Shown in pieces: positions 1 to 10,566 of a stretch of DNA of 64,000 nt. The notes under the pieces are model-generated. The model was not told where the DNA came from. It worked only from the letters and a program-made list of their open reading frames with translations, and did no database searches. This DNA is from Lolium rigidum (taxonomy: Eukaryota > Streptophyta > Magnoliopsida > Poales > Poaceae). Position 1 is the first letter of the stretch. Every line of letters begins with the position of its first letter. Both the position numbers and the translations under genes were made by a program. The stretch is taken from the NCBI RefSeq assembly GCF_022539505.1, contig NC_061514.1, forward strand, positions 331,187,090 to 331,251,089, in the 5' to 3' direction.

Positions 1-59
1 ACGATGATCCGCGCGGGCGGCGATGGCGGTGGTGTGGGCTTCACGGCGGTGACGACCAT
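1..59 (-). CDS. Small membrane-protein family, copy A (first-exon start only, cut by window edge)
   Basis: The minus strand has an ATG at 59-57 followed by MVVTAVKPTPPPSPPARII, after which the window ends. Copies D and F begin the same way: a short hydrophilic, proline-rich N-terminus that contains AVKP and then runs into a first hydrophobic segment. The leader upstream of this ATG (60-240) also matches the leaders of D and F, including the TAGGGTTTCCCGTCCAG run just before the start. Only 19 codons are visible, so nothing can be said about integrity. The function of the family is unknown to me. The family assignment is seen directly; intactness cannot be judged. Confidence 0.6.
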   Translation of the reverse strand, partial: MVVTAVKPTPPPSPPARII

Positions 60-380
60 CTGGACGGGAAACCCTAGCTCATGTAAGCTTTCTCCCTCTC
101 GATGGTGGGCGGAGTGGTTTGGGATTTTGGGGTTGCGCAGCGAAGTGAGGGTTCGTGGGAATGGGATTAGCAAAGAACAGGAGATGGGTTTTACCGTAAA
201 AGTTGTTCCTTTTCGGATTCTAACCCCTTTGGGTTAGTGGATCTGGTTTTAACCGGCTGTTATCAGAAATGGTTCGTCCCATGATCGTAGAAACAAAAGC
301 TTTGCACCTTGATATATTAATAGAAAACGAGTTATATACAAATTCAAAAAATAGGGGCAGTCGAGATTACATGAGCCTAA
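60..380 (-). promoter_or_regulatory. Leader and proximal promoter of copy A
   Basis: Read on the minus strand, this segment aligns with 52180-52538 upstream of copy D. Shared marks are a CTAACCC/GGGTTAG inverted pair with a short spacer, a TTTTACGGTAAAAC-like palindrome, and a telo-box-like AAACCCTAG/CTAGGGTTT run close to the start codon. Telo-boxes are known elements of plant promoters and leaders, but a role here is inference. The upstream boundary at about 380 is where a DNA transposon interrupts the homology with copy D. Confidence 0.45.
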
Positions 381-722
381 GAGCAACTCCAACAAACGGC
401 ACAGACTGAGATGCCGTTTTTCGCGTTTACGGCATGGGCTATCTATGTATATGACGCGCAACGGTTGCTGCCAATCTAGATGCCTAAAAGTATTAGGCCA
501 AAATTTTAGTCTTTTCCAAAAGCTGCATTTTAGGGCGCGACAAACACTAACTCTGGATCGTTGTCGGTGTCTTCATGGTCTATCAGGAAAGTGTCGAGCT
601 AGCGGTCATCGTTGCCGGGATGATCGGCAGTCCCAACTCCATGAGCCGGTACTGCTTGGCGCCATTGCTTCCCTACGCTCCACCATCTCCTTCGTCCAAT
701 AATTATTCTCGTACTCGATGTC

Positions 723-1095
723 TTAAGGATCGATGCAGCTGCCTCCACTCTGCCATGTGGCGCTCGTTCGCCTCCGCGGCCAACAACTGCTGCACCGCCC
801 TTGCATGGTGGCCTCCTCCGCTGAAACAAGGCGCAGCAGTGGCACGAGCATCTTTGTCGTCTCATGGTTGGGGATTTCCGGGAAGTTCAATAAGCGTGCG
901 GCCGGCCGAACCGCCATGCGGCGACGTCGTAGGAACGCGCCGCTTTATGCCGGTGTCGAAGGTCCCCATCAAGCACCCCCGCCCGCTGGCGGAGATTTCT
1001 ACCGCGTACTTGCCGGCGGGGTGCTCGCGGACTCCGAAGAAGCCGTCAGAGCTAGGTGGGGGGGGGAGGGTGTCATTGGCAGTGACGCGAGTCAA
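723..1095 (-). pseudogene. Degenerate AP2/ERF-domain fragment carried by the DNA element
   Basis: On the minus strand one frame (1095-862) reads GFFGVREHPAGKYAVEIS and then GTFDT. A second frame (917-723) continues with LNFPEIPNHE. Together these match the order of an AP2/ERF DNA-binding domain: the GVRxxPxGxYxxEI strands, GTFDT, an alanine/tryptophan-rich helix, then LNFP. The frame changes in the middle of the domain, between GTFDT and the helix, so no full domain can be made. TE-associated AP2-like ORFs are frequent in grasses. The gene lies inside the 381-5866 element, which suggests capture or a family-specific passenger gene. A functional transcription factor is unlikely. Confidence 0.55.
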
Positions 1096-1379
1096 AGGAG
1101 GTAGGGAAAAGCTAGATCTATGGTGGGGAGCGGTGGCATGAATTGACGGTGGCTATTTGGCGAGAGCGGCGGGAAGATTTTTCAGGGTGGCCGGCAAGTG
1201 GTGGAGAGAGGCTAAACTTTATGGCACGATGTCACGCGTGCCACATTTTTTTTCGAAAATGGGCACTTTATTAATAGACCCGGCCTCTGCATAGCTAAGA
1301 TGCACACAGCCGCACAAATATTCGTTACAGAACCACACTGATTGTTCGAAATAAAATAAAGTTCATGGAGAATAAAAGA

Positions 1380-4300
1380 CTAGGTAGGTGGATCCAGTCG
1401 AAAGTCACGCTGCCACCCATGTTGGGAGAAAATATCCCTCGCCGTATCCTCCAACCGTGAAGATACCTCCATAAAGAGGTCTCGATGCTCCACCCGCTGT
1501 AGTGGCACCCAAGAGCGGAGCGTAGCTGTGCACCGGTATATGACCTGCAAAAAGGAGGAAGAAATATTGTTGAAAATCTTGTCATTTCTACATAGCCACA
1601 GCGACCAAATTATTGCAATCGCTCCCATCCTAATAAGACGCTTAAACCTAACATCCACACCATTGAGCCAGTTGCCAAATATATTGACAACACTACGGGG
1701 TGGATATAAGGTAGATCCTATTTGGATGGCTGACCATATAGACCTAGCAAACTTACAATGAAAGAATAAGTGTTTAATAGTCTCATCATGGTGACAGAAA
1801 ACACACTTTTTACTTCCATGCCAGTTGCGTTTGGCAAGATTATCTTTAGTAAGAATGACCCCACGACGAAGATACCATGCAAAGACCTTTGTTTTAAGCG
1901 GTATCCTCATCTTCCAAATTTTTAAATTATTATCGACCGGAATATGAGGCTGGATAAGAGCATTGTACATGGAGGCTACTGAGAATGAACCATTCCCAGT
2001 AAGATTCCAGCGGAACACATCCGTTCCCTGCGTCAATTGAACTAACTCAAGACGCTGTAACAATTCCTGCCAAGAGGTTTGCCTGGGACCGATGAGACTT
2101 CTTCTAAATGCCACATTTGGTGGGAAAAATTCCATCACCTTAGCTATAGTCTCACTTTTGTGACGCACAATATTATACAATGCCGGATATTGTTCTCGGA
2201 GCGTGGTATTACCTAACCATTTATCCTCCCAAAAACGAATTTCCGATCCATCCTTAATAGAGAAAGAACCATATGGAAAGAAATGCTTCTTTGTATCCAT
2301 AAGACCAGCCCAAAAATGAGAATCTCCCGGTTTCCAAAGAACCTGAGATATAGCTTTTGAGCCGATATATTTTCTCTTAAGGAGTGTTTGCCATATACCC
2401 TCTTCGGTAAGTAGCTTGGATAACCATTTACCGAGAAGTGCCCTATTCTTGATCTGGAGGTCTTGTATGCCAAGTCCTCCATGATCCTTAGGTCGACAAA
2501 GAACACTCCACTTAGCTAGTCGATACTTTCACTTCTCACTATCCCCTTGCTAGAAGAATTTTGATCGAAAATAATCCAATCTTTTAAGACTCCTCTTGAA
2601 AGTTGGAAGAAATATATCATATACATTCCCATATTACTGAGTACCGCATTTATGAGAACTAATCTTCCTCCCAAGGATAGTAATTTACCTTTCCAACTGC
2701 TTAATCTTATCTGTAGTCTTTCCTCGACCATTTTCCATTCAGCATTGGTGAGTCTCCGATAATGAATCGGGATACCCAAGTACCTAATTGGAAATTGTCC
2801 TTGACCGCAGCCGAAAAGTTCAGCATAATCTGCAACATGGTCTTGGGCCTCACCAAAACAAAACAACTCACTTTTATGGAAATTAATTTTTAGACCCGAT
2901 AGATGCTCAAATGCTGAAAGAATTAACTTTAGATTTCGAGCCTTTTCGATGTCATGATCCATAAAAAGAATTGTATCGTCGGCATATTGAAGAATGGACA
3001 AACCTCCATCAACAAGATGAGGAATGACCCCTTCAATCTCACCCTCTGACTTTGCGCGTTCAATTAAAACAGCGAGCATATCAGCCACTATATTAAATAG
3101 CACTGGTGATAATGGATCTCTCTGTCTTAGTCCCTTCTTGGTTTGAAAGTATTTGCCCACATCATCATTGACTTTAATGGCAACACTCCCTCCCGAGACA
3201 AAACTTTTGATCATCGCACACCACTCATCAGAGAAACCTTTCATTCTGAGAGTTTGTTGCAAAAATGACCACTTAACCTTATCATAGGCTTTTTCAAAAT
3301 CAATCTTTAAAATTACCCCATTCAACTTCTTTCTATGCATCTCATGAACATTTTCATGGAGGACTACAACCCCATCCAGGATATTTCGTCCTTGCATAAA
3401 AGCAGTTTGTGAAGGTCTTACCACATGATCAGCCACCGTGTTGAGTCGGATCGTGGCAACCTTAGTGAAAATTTTAAAGCTCACGTTAAGAAGACAGATA
3501 GGACGATATTGTTGGATCCTTTCTGCTTCATTAACCTTTGGCAATAAAATAATTTCACCAAAATTTAACCTAAAAAGCTCCAACTGCCCAGCATGCAGAT
3601 CCGCAAAAAGAGCCAACAGGTCAAACTTGATGACATCCCAGAAAGATTGATAAAATTCAGCTGGAAAGCCATCAGGACCCGGGGCTTTATTATGCTCCAT
3701 CTGGAAAACAGCTTTTCTTACTTCCTCCTCAGTGTAAGGCGAAGTGAGAAAATTATTCTCCGCTTGAGAGACTTGAGGAATATCTTCCGTTCTTGTCTCA
3801 TCTAACGAAAAATTACTGTCTTCTGGAGCACCAAAAAGCCCTTTATAATAACTCGTAATATACGACTTTAGCTGTTCATGACCCTCAATCATACCCTCAT
3901 CCTGCACGAGGGTACGAATAAGCTTCTTCCTATGTCTGCCATTGGCAACACAATGGAAGTACCTTGTATTCGAATCTCCTTCCAGAATAAATTGGGCCTT
4001 AGATCGTTGGTACCACTTCAGCTCCTCTTCCCGCGAAGTTTTGCGATTTCCGCATTTGATTGGCTTTTTTGCTCAATCTCTTCTGCGGAAAGCGGTCGAA
4101 CTTCAGCTTTGGCTTCGAGGTCATCTATGATAGATGAAAGTCGTTGTTTTTCTTTCTTAAGAATCCCAGTTGTATGACGTGCCCATCCACGAGAGGTGTT
4201 TGCGTACAGCACGCATCTTGTTATTCCACCTCTGTATCGGAGACATCCCCACAACCGGTCGTTCCCATATCTTTTTAACCATGGTATGAAAACCTTCCCG

Positions 4301-5059
4301 ATTCAACCAGCCGAGTTCAAACTTAAATCGGCGGTTAGACGGAGGTCGAGATACACCAGTGGATAATAAAATGGGAGCATGATCAGAAAATCCAACAATA
4401 CGTTCCAGCGCGCGCACCGTCACCATTGGAAATTTCAATTCCCAATCGGTATCCATTAGTACACGATCTAGTTTTTCATATGTTGGCTCCGGGAGATTGT
4501 TAGCCCAGGTGAATTGTCTGCCAATCATTGAAACCTCCCTCAAGTCCAAGCTGTCAATGACCGCATTGAACAAGAAAGGCCAATGATTGTCAAAACTGCC
4601 CCTACTCTTCTCACATGGAAATCTCAACAAATTAAAATCTCCTCCTATGAGAATAGGATGGGGATTGTCCTTTGCTAGATTCACCAATTCGCGAAGAAAG
4701 GCGGCCTTATAATCCTCCTGAGCAGCACCATACACGGCGACTAGACTCCAGATGAAATTGTCAGCTCTATTACGGATGTGGAATTTGATGTGAAATTCCC
4801 CTGCCGAATGTGCTAACACTTCCATAGAGTCCGTTCTAACACCGAGTAAAATACCACCAGATCTCCCACGTGGTGGACAGGATATCCAAGTAAAGTCTAT
4901 ACCACCGGATATACGGTTTAGAAGACTTTGCGAGAAATCCCGTCTCCCCGTCTCAGAAATAGCCAAAAAATCCAAATTATGATCCCTATTGCAATCAGCA
5001 AAATGTAAGTGTTTAGCCAAGTCACCAAGACCTCTGCTATTCGCAAACATGCCATTCAT
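1380..5059 (-). pseudogene. LINE ORF2 (endonuclease, reverse transcriptase, zf-RVT), frame-broken
   Basis: Read from 5059 downwards, the first 300 codons are an exonuclease/endonuclease/phosphatase-type endonuclease, with LAISETGRR, GGDFNLLR and the C-terminal SDHAPILL. The reverse transcriptase lies at about 3907-2516, with NKAPGPDGFPAEFY, the palm aspartate in KIDFEKAYD, and the catalytic YADDTILF. The C-terminal zf-RVT region (2300-1380) has CVFCHHDETIKHLFFHC. The frame changes near 4200, 4030, 2515 and 2300, so the protein cannot be made in one piece. In an intact element it would nick target DNA and copy its own RNA at the nick. The order and spacing of domains are those of plant L1 elements. 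Confidence 0.85.
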
Positions 5060-5739
5060 TGGGAAACAATTGGAGATTTGGGAATTTTTGACCGTTTCCG
5101 TGGTTTCTTGTTAGAGGAGGATTTGGATTTCCGACGAGATGCCTTTAGCTCATATAAAGAGTAAAGGTCGTCCTCATCCAAACCCACTTCCGACACTTCA
5201 CCAACTAGGTGAGAAAGAAGCTGACCATCTGATGTGGCAATCGCTTCCTCCTCATCTAAGTAGGTGGAATCCAACGTGGTCGAAGCTTTTGGAATAACCG
5301 TAAAACGATCAAATTCCATATGCTTCAAGACTCTAGTTGAAACAGATATCTCATTTTCAGAACTACCTAGATTCACACCTAAACTATTAAGCTTAGAAGA
5401 AATAACAGGTGATGAAAACGATAGAAAAGATTTAGATTTATGAGAAGACATCATACCATCATAATCGAGGTTTTGTGCCGCCTTACGGCGCATCGCCTTC
5501 TGCATGGAGTCCTCATCCGTCACAGTCCCACCATCCGCATCCATACCAAACCTCCCACTCCGCCTGACCGGAGTGATGAACCCACCATGGTGGTCACCCG
5601 ACGGCACATGTGTGGGCGGTGAAGGCAACGCGGAAGGTGTCACCGGTGTCGGAGTCGAAACGGGTGAGGAAGGTGTCGAAGTCGGCGTCGGTGAGGCCGT
5701 AGGCGTGGTGGCACAGGGCGCCACATATATACCGTGCAC
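5056..5739 (-). pseudogene. LINE ORF1, C-terminal remnant
   Basis: A 227-codon frame reads through a Pro/Ser/Thr-rich start, then RRSGRFGMDADGGTVTDEDS and MRRKAAQNLD, and ends in a basic tail (RRKSKSSSNKKPRKRSK). This is the usual C-terminal part of grass LINE ORF1. The CCHC knuckle or RNA-binding domain normally upstream is missing, which fits 5' truncation of the element. Its TGA stop (5058-5056) overlaps the ORF2 start codon (5059-5057) as ATGA. The apparent methionine start at 5739 is probably an internal codon. Confidence 0.6.
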
Positions 5740-5866
5740 CCTATGGGCTTTTTCGCGTGCCGTAGAATAATTGGGCTAGCCCTAGTTTGCAGCGAATGCC
5801 GGAACATCGCCGCACCGTAAAAAAACAGTTATTTGGGGTGCGGCCGTAGTTTGCTGCGTGGAGCTG

Positions 5867-8769
5867 TAGGGAGCAGAAGGCCGGTTGAAATGTTTAGATT
5901 TGTTGCTCAAAATTTCTTTCAAACTTTTTTGCAGGTTTCTGATGGAATTTCTAGATTTCAAGCTAGTCATTCAAAAAAGAATCTAAATCAGGATTCTAAA
6001 TATTTTGCAGAACTCAAATTTGAACGATAGTGGTTTTTTCCTTATCCGTGGTAAAAAAATGTTTTACAAGTGAACAGCACTAATCTTTTAGACTAGAGTC
6101 AAACTATTATGACTTCACAAGTGTAGATTTTAATGAAGAACTGGTTCTAACCAACCTACCCTCCTGGATACAGAATATCTAGGGCTAGATTCACAATAAT
6201 GTTTCTGCTCAATGTAATGTACCCAAAATAATGATGACATGCAGTTCAAAAAAAATGATGACATGGCAAGATGAGAACATTCACAGTATCCATTCGATGT
6301 GAACACAGATAGTACTGTAAATAGATTCAAGATCATGGCTGATTACTTTTGAACTCAAGCTACCAGAGGTTTTTCCGAAAAACAACACACAAAAATGTTA
6401 CGCCACACAAATCAAAGGCAAGATCAAAACACTAAACACTTGTAACCCTTCGACTTAAATATTTGTAGTTGTAGATTGAAGATCACGAGCATATTTTTAA
6501 AGCTTAAGCTACCTAAGATATGGGCTCTGTAGGAGACAGACCCACAAGACACAGATGAAGATACCAACAAAACTGTGGACACATAACATCCGAGACAGAC
6601 GCACATAACATTCTATGATAACTGCCACAGAGCCAACACCTCTTGCAAGAAAACAGTAGTCATCCAACATTTGCAAACATGGCAAATTCTATTCGCCTAG
6701 AAAAGCACTATCCTCTGGCAGTGTTGGCATCCCAACAGCAGGTAAACACTGAAGTCTGAAACGCCATAATGTCCAATCATCAGAGCTCCTAGCACATGGA
6801 GTATGCAATACTAAGTAGGGGACCAACATACAGTCGTGAATACATGTAAGTATAATCCAGTAATTGTCAGCGGCTATAATCTTCAGCGAAGTCTCTTCTA
6901 TCTGCCCATCGTTTCTTCACACCTTCAGTTCAGGGTTATGGCTGTCAATACAGAAGCCCAGGATTTTATTAGACTAGCAGCATCAAATAGCACATGAGTG
7001 AGGATGCACATGTTTAACAATACTAAGCACCCAATATTAGAAAGCGTATATAGTGATCTGTGTAGAATATACCAATATGGCAAGGGCCACTACCGCCAGT
7101 GCAACTAGACCAGAGATAGGGATTTTTAGATCAAAAATGGGAAGGGTTCAATTGCACGTCAGATCTGATAATAGCCTAATTTGGGAAGGCAGGGTGTCTC
7201 AATGGTGCAAATTCAGAACAGACTCTGAATTATATAACACTTGATGGCAAAAGATGGCCTAATCAGTAGTTACCCACATATGGAAAGTTGGAAACCATCT
7301 TGAGATCACAAGCCCCATACATTCGCATGCATTACACTATGAAGATCAGTTGGCAGAAGAAATCAAGTCAATACACACTCCAGATGGCACAAAAGAATGG
7401 TATAAATATAGGAAAAGAAAATTTTCAATGGAACTAGCAGCCCTGTATCTTGTCTTAATAAAACATGTGTATGATCCTGCAATTGACCCTCTGACAGTAG
7501 TATTCTTAAAAACAATGCACAAGAAGCACCAATATAAGTAACATATAAACATATTAAAATCTCAAAAAAATTCTTACAAATTTCTCTTGTGAAACAAATC
7601 TCCTTGTGAGGAAATAAAATGACACTGAAAATATGTAAAACGGAAAATTTTCTCACGACATCATCAACACTTGTTCTCAAAGACACTTCTACAAAAATGA
7701 CATGGAACGCCACCATCCCAAGTACATACTAGCTATGCGTTAAGGGAAGGGTCTGTCATATATAACACCATCATAGTTTTTTTACTAGGACGACCAAAAT
7801 TGAGTTTCTACTTGCTACCATCACTAAAACGAAAAAACAAATTGGTTCATAACAGATAAAACAAGTCAAATGCACAACAAGATAATGCAATGAAGTAGCA
7901 GACACAACGATCTAGCACTTCGAAATTTGAGGCCTACAACTTAAGATGGGTTTAATGAATGAAATCTTGTCTGCCCAATCACAATAATCACAGGAATGAC
8001 TTAACATGAACAGTGTATACTATGTTTCTGCTGATGATCTCTCTGTAAGCATGTGATTGGTCAACTGGTGACTTGTAACAAACCAAATCAATGTAAAATG
8101 CAAATATTCTTAACATCTATCAACAGCGGAGAAAGCAGAATATCATGAAGGTCAACTGGGATGCATGGAAAAATGGTTTGACATCGAATTATCAACACTA
8201 ACAAGTGTTACTCGGTACATTTGTTTGTAAGTGCAACACATGAAGCAAAAAAAAAAAAAAAAAAAAAAACTCGCATGTTATCAGGATTCATGAAACTAGA
8301 AACATCTTGCTTATAAGAAAGGTGCTTGCAAACATCTTGCTTATCAGAACCGTTTGCAAGCACCTTTTCTTATAATCTCACTAAATGCAGAGATAGAAAA
8401 GATCATAGGCTACGATGGAACATGAATAGATAAAATTACTTCTTCTAGTACATGATATTGATCATTTCGATGATCACTACGTAAGAAAGGCATAGTGTAG
8501 CATTGCGTCTGTCACTCTGTTGGCCACTCACAATTGAAGATTTGAGACTAATCCCAATGCGTGCCATCAATGCTAATATGCAACATTAGTAAGAGGGAAT
8601 AGCAAAACCATCAGTGGTGTTATATATAACAGTACTCCACTTTACCAAAAAAAAAAGCCAATTGGCAGTAGGTTCTGCGCCTCTAAGAAAAATCATTGCA
8701 AATGCACAACTCTAGTGGCACTATTTTGGTATTATTAGGACGCTAATGATGTACAGAAGATATGTCTCA
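5867..8769. other. Intergenic segment between A and B, duplicated elsewhere in the window
   Basis: No coding region is supported here. The part upstream of A (about 5870-7300) recurs in the same orientation near 10800-12200 and inverted near 50900-52150 and 54800-55750. A clear anchor is the stretch around 6780-6890, matched at 11630-11740, 51180-51270 and 55370-55460. The part downstream of B (about 7300-8760) recurs inverted downstream of D and F. A 20-22 A homopolymer starts at about 8250. These repeats mark the units of the segmental duplication. Confidence 0.7.
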
Positions 8770-9700
8770 TTAACTAGGAGGATCATATGGCTCAATAGAT
8801 AGAGGGGAAGCGAAAGAAGAGGGGAAGGTATATACCTCAACAAAGTGCCACGGTGAGTCCTTCCTGAAGATACGCAGTGCGAAAGCTGGAACGATAACAA
8901 AGCAAGATATCGCATGGAAGGCAATCACCCCCACATCCATGATCACGGAACCAATCATCTGTCCCTGAGATGTCGATCCCTCCACAGACGGCGACATGGA
9001 CATTACCAGAGCACCAGCAACACTTAGCAGGATGAAGGCCAAATCTGCGACCAGCCCAAGGACCACAGCATGGGGAAACACAAACTTAATCAGCTCCCGA
9101 ATCGACTCCCGCGTGATTGGTCCAAAGGCGCGCTGAGGAGGGCAGCAATTTCAGTTAAGCCACAGGGAATGGAAATGATTATATATGGAATGGTTCGAAA
9201 CTGGAACGGTGCAGATGAAGTGATAATTAAGCTCGAATGGGGAACTAGTACTGGTAGTTATTAGAACAGCTTGAACTACAACTTAATCCGAATGAAATAA
9301 TCTAGAGCTCATCCACCGTAGTATAGTATCTGCTGCTGTATTCAATCGAAGTAAGGATCAGATGGAGTTACGGAATGGTTCGAAACTGGAACGGTGCAGA
9401 TGAAGTGATAATTAAGCTCGCATGGGGAACTAGTACTAGTAGTTACGAGAACAGCTTGAACTATATACGACAACTTAATCCGAATGCAAGAGTCTAGAGC
9501 TCAGTCAACTATCGTATCTAATGCTGTAAAGATCAGAGGGAGTTTATGTGCACGATACCTTCTTTGGCTCGATCAGAACCAGAACGCGATTCAACTGCAA
9601 TCACGTAGGCCAGGCCCAGGCCATAGAGCAAAACGGCTGGCAACAGGACGAGGAAGAGGATGCAGATGGAGATCTTGAGAGCCGCGACCATGAGCGCCAT
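8770..9700 (-). pseudogene. Small membrane-protein family, copy B (deleted and frameshifted)
   Basis: Exon 2 (9132-8770) begins after a good acceptor (CTCCTCAG) and encodes two hydrophobic segments, AVVLGLVADLAFILLSVAGA and MDVGVIAFHAISCFVIVPAF, matching copy F. Exon 1 (9700-9559) keeps only the third hydrophobic segment. A deletion joins the 5' leader directly to mid-exon 1 and removes the two N-terminal segments. One extra base before the donor changes the intron phase, so exon 2 would be read out of frame. A 22-bp deletion near the 3' end then shifts the C-terminus past the family stop. B is almost certainly not functional. Confidence 0.7.
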
Positions 9701-9910
9701 GAGAAAAACGAAGGGGGCGGAGTGGTTGGGTTGCGCAGCGGAGTGAGGGGTTTGTGGGAATGGGATTAGCGAAGAACACGAGGTCGGGTTTTACGGTGAA
9801 ACCTCTTCCCTTCCTCTTCCGTTCCGTTTGGGTTAATGGCTTTCGGGTTTAATAATCCGTTATTATCCGAAACGGTTTATCCAAATAACGCCAAAACTTT
9901 GGAGCTTGAT
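9701..9910 (-). promoter_or_regulatory. Conserved leader/promoter remnant of copy B
   Basis: On the minus strand this matches the leaders of A and D: a TTAACCCAAACGG remnant of the CTAACCC/GGGTTAG pair, a TTTCACCGTAAAACCC block, then the conserved GTTCTTCGCTAATCCCATTC and CACTCCGCTGCGCAACCC runs. It ends at the deletion that removed the original start codon of copy B. Confidence 0.45.
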
Positions 9911-10553
9911 TTTTTTTCGAAAATGTCGCCGATCTATTAAAAATTAACAAAAATTAGTACAAACAATTAAAAAGTAATAAAAATTGCAAATAGGTATTTA
10001 CACCACATAGGGAAGACTACGGACACTAGCACGAGCTGAAGGTGTGTCGTGGTCCTTGCCCCTCCATCACTGGAGTCGGGTAAAGCTTATCGTAGTAGAA
10101 CTTCTAGTAGACAGACGGGAAATTGTTGTGCTAAGGCCGCGAAACCAATACACCAGAGAAGCAACCATCGCTAATGATGACAACCATAGATTGGAAGAGA
10201 CTGACATAGAATCACACCAACGAATATAAAACCCAGCCGGATCCAGAGAGATTCGCCAAGCACACAACTCCATTCGTCCATCGATGCTAGACGCACCACC
10301 AGAGTGAGGATATGACGGGAGGACCTTGTTCTGACTTCACGAGACTTCATGATGCAGCTACGGCCTCACCATCCCGAAAAAACACTAAAAAATCAACCTA
10401 AAAAAACAGAAACTCCCCACAGGAGAGGGATCGTGATCTGCCACACCGCCAAGGCCCAAAGGCATCAAAGGCATAGAGCAGAACGGCAGCATCGCCGATG
10501 AGGAGAACGGAACCTTGGATGGGTTTTCTAGCCGCCGCCTCCTGATCGCCTCT
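9911..10553 (-). mobile_element. Short LINE 3'-end or SINE-like insertion
   Basis: The left edge is a T-run followed by CGAAAATG, the same kind of end as the LINE at 1243. The flanks CTTTGGAGCTTGAT (left) and TCTTGCACCTTGAT (right) look like a diverged target duplication, since the empty site in copy A reads GCTTTGCACCTTGATATATT. No ORF2 motif is recognisable. It is either a strongly 5'-truncated LINE or a SINE. Confidence 0.55.
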
Positions 10554-10566
10554 TCCTTGCACCTTG

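Larger units (their letters stand above)
1243..5753 (-). mobile_element. 5'-truncated L1-type LINE
   Basis: A minus-strand non-LTR retrotransposon ends in a short A-run (T-run at 1246-1253 on the plus strand). It contains the end of ORF1 followed by a frame-broken ORF2 with endonuclease, reverse transcriptase and a C-terminal zinc-knuckle region. The octamer CGCGTGCC occurs just outside both ends (1235-1242 and 5754-5761) and is the likely core of the target duplication. ORF1 lacks its N-terminal and RNA-binding part, so the 5' end is truncated. The insertion splits the DNA element 381-5866 and is therefore younger than it. Confidence 0.85.
381..5866. mobile_element. Probable Harbinger-like DNA element, split by a LINE
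   Basis: The segments 381-1242 and 5754-5866 interrupt sequence that is continuous upstream of copy D (near 52150-52180). The left end begins GAGCAACTCCAACAAAC. The reverse complement of the right end reads AGCTCCACGCAGCAAAC, an imperfect terminal inverted repeat of the GAGCAACTCC type common in grass DNA elements. Flanking triplets are TAA on the left and TAG on the right, compatible with a mutated 3-bp TWA target duplication. The element carries a degenerate AP2/ERF-like coding region and no transposase, so it would be non-autonomous. The Harbinger assignment is inference, because the ends do not match perfectly and copy D carries about 12 extra bases at the site. Confidence 0.4.

Noticed and set aside
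445..1141. Plus-strand frames up to 188 codons
   Set aside because: They are antisense to the AP2/ERF-like fragment and show no domain.
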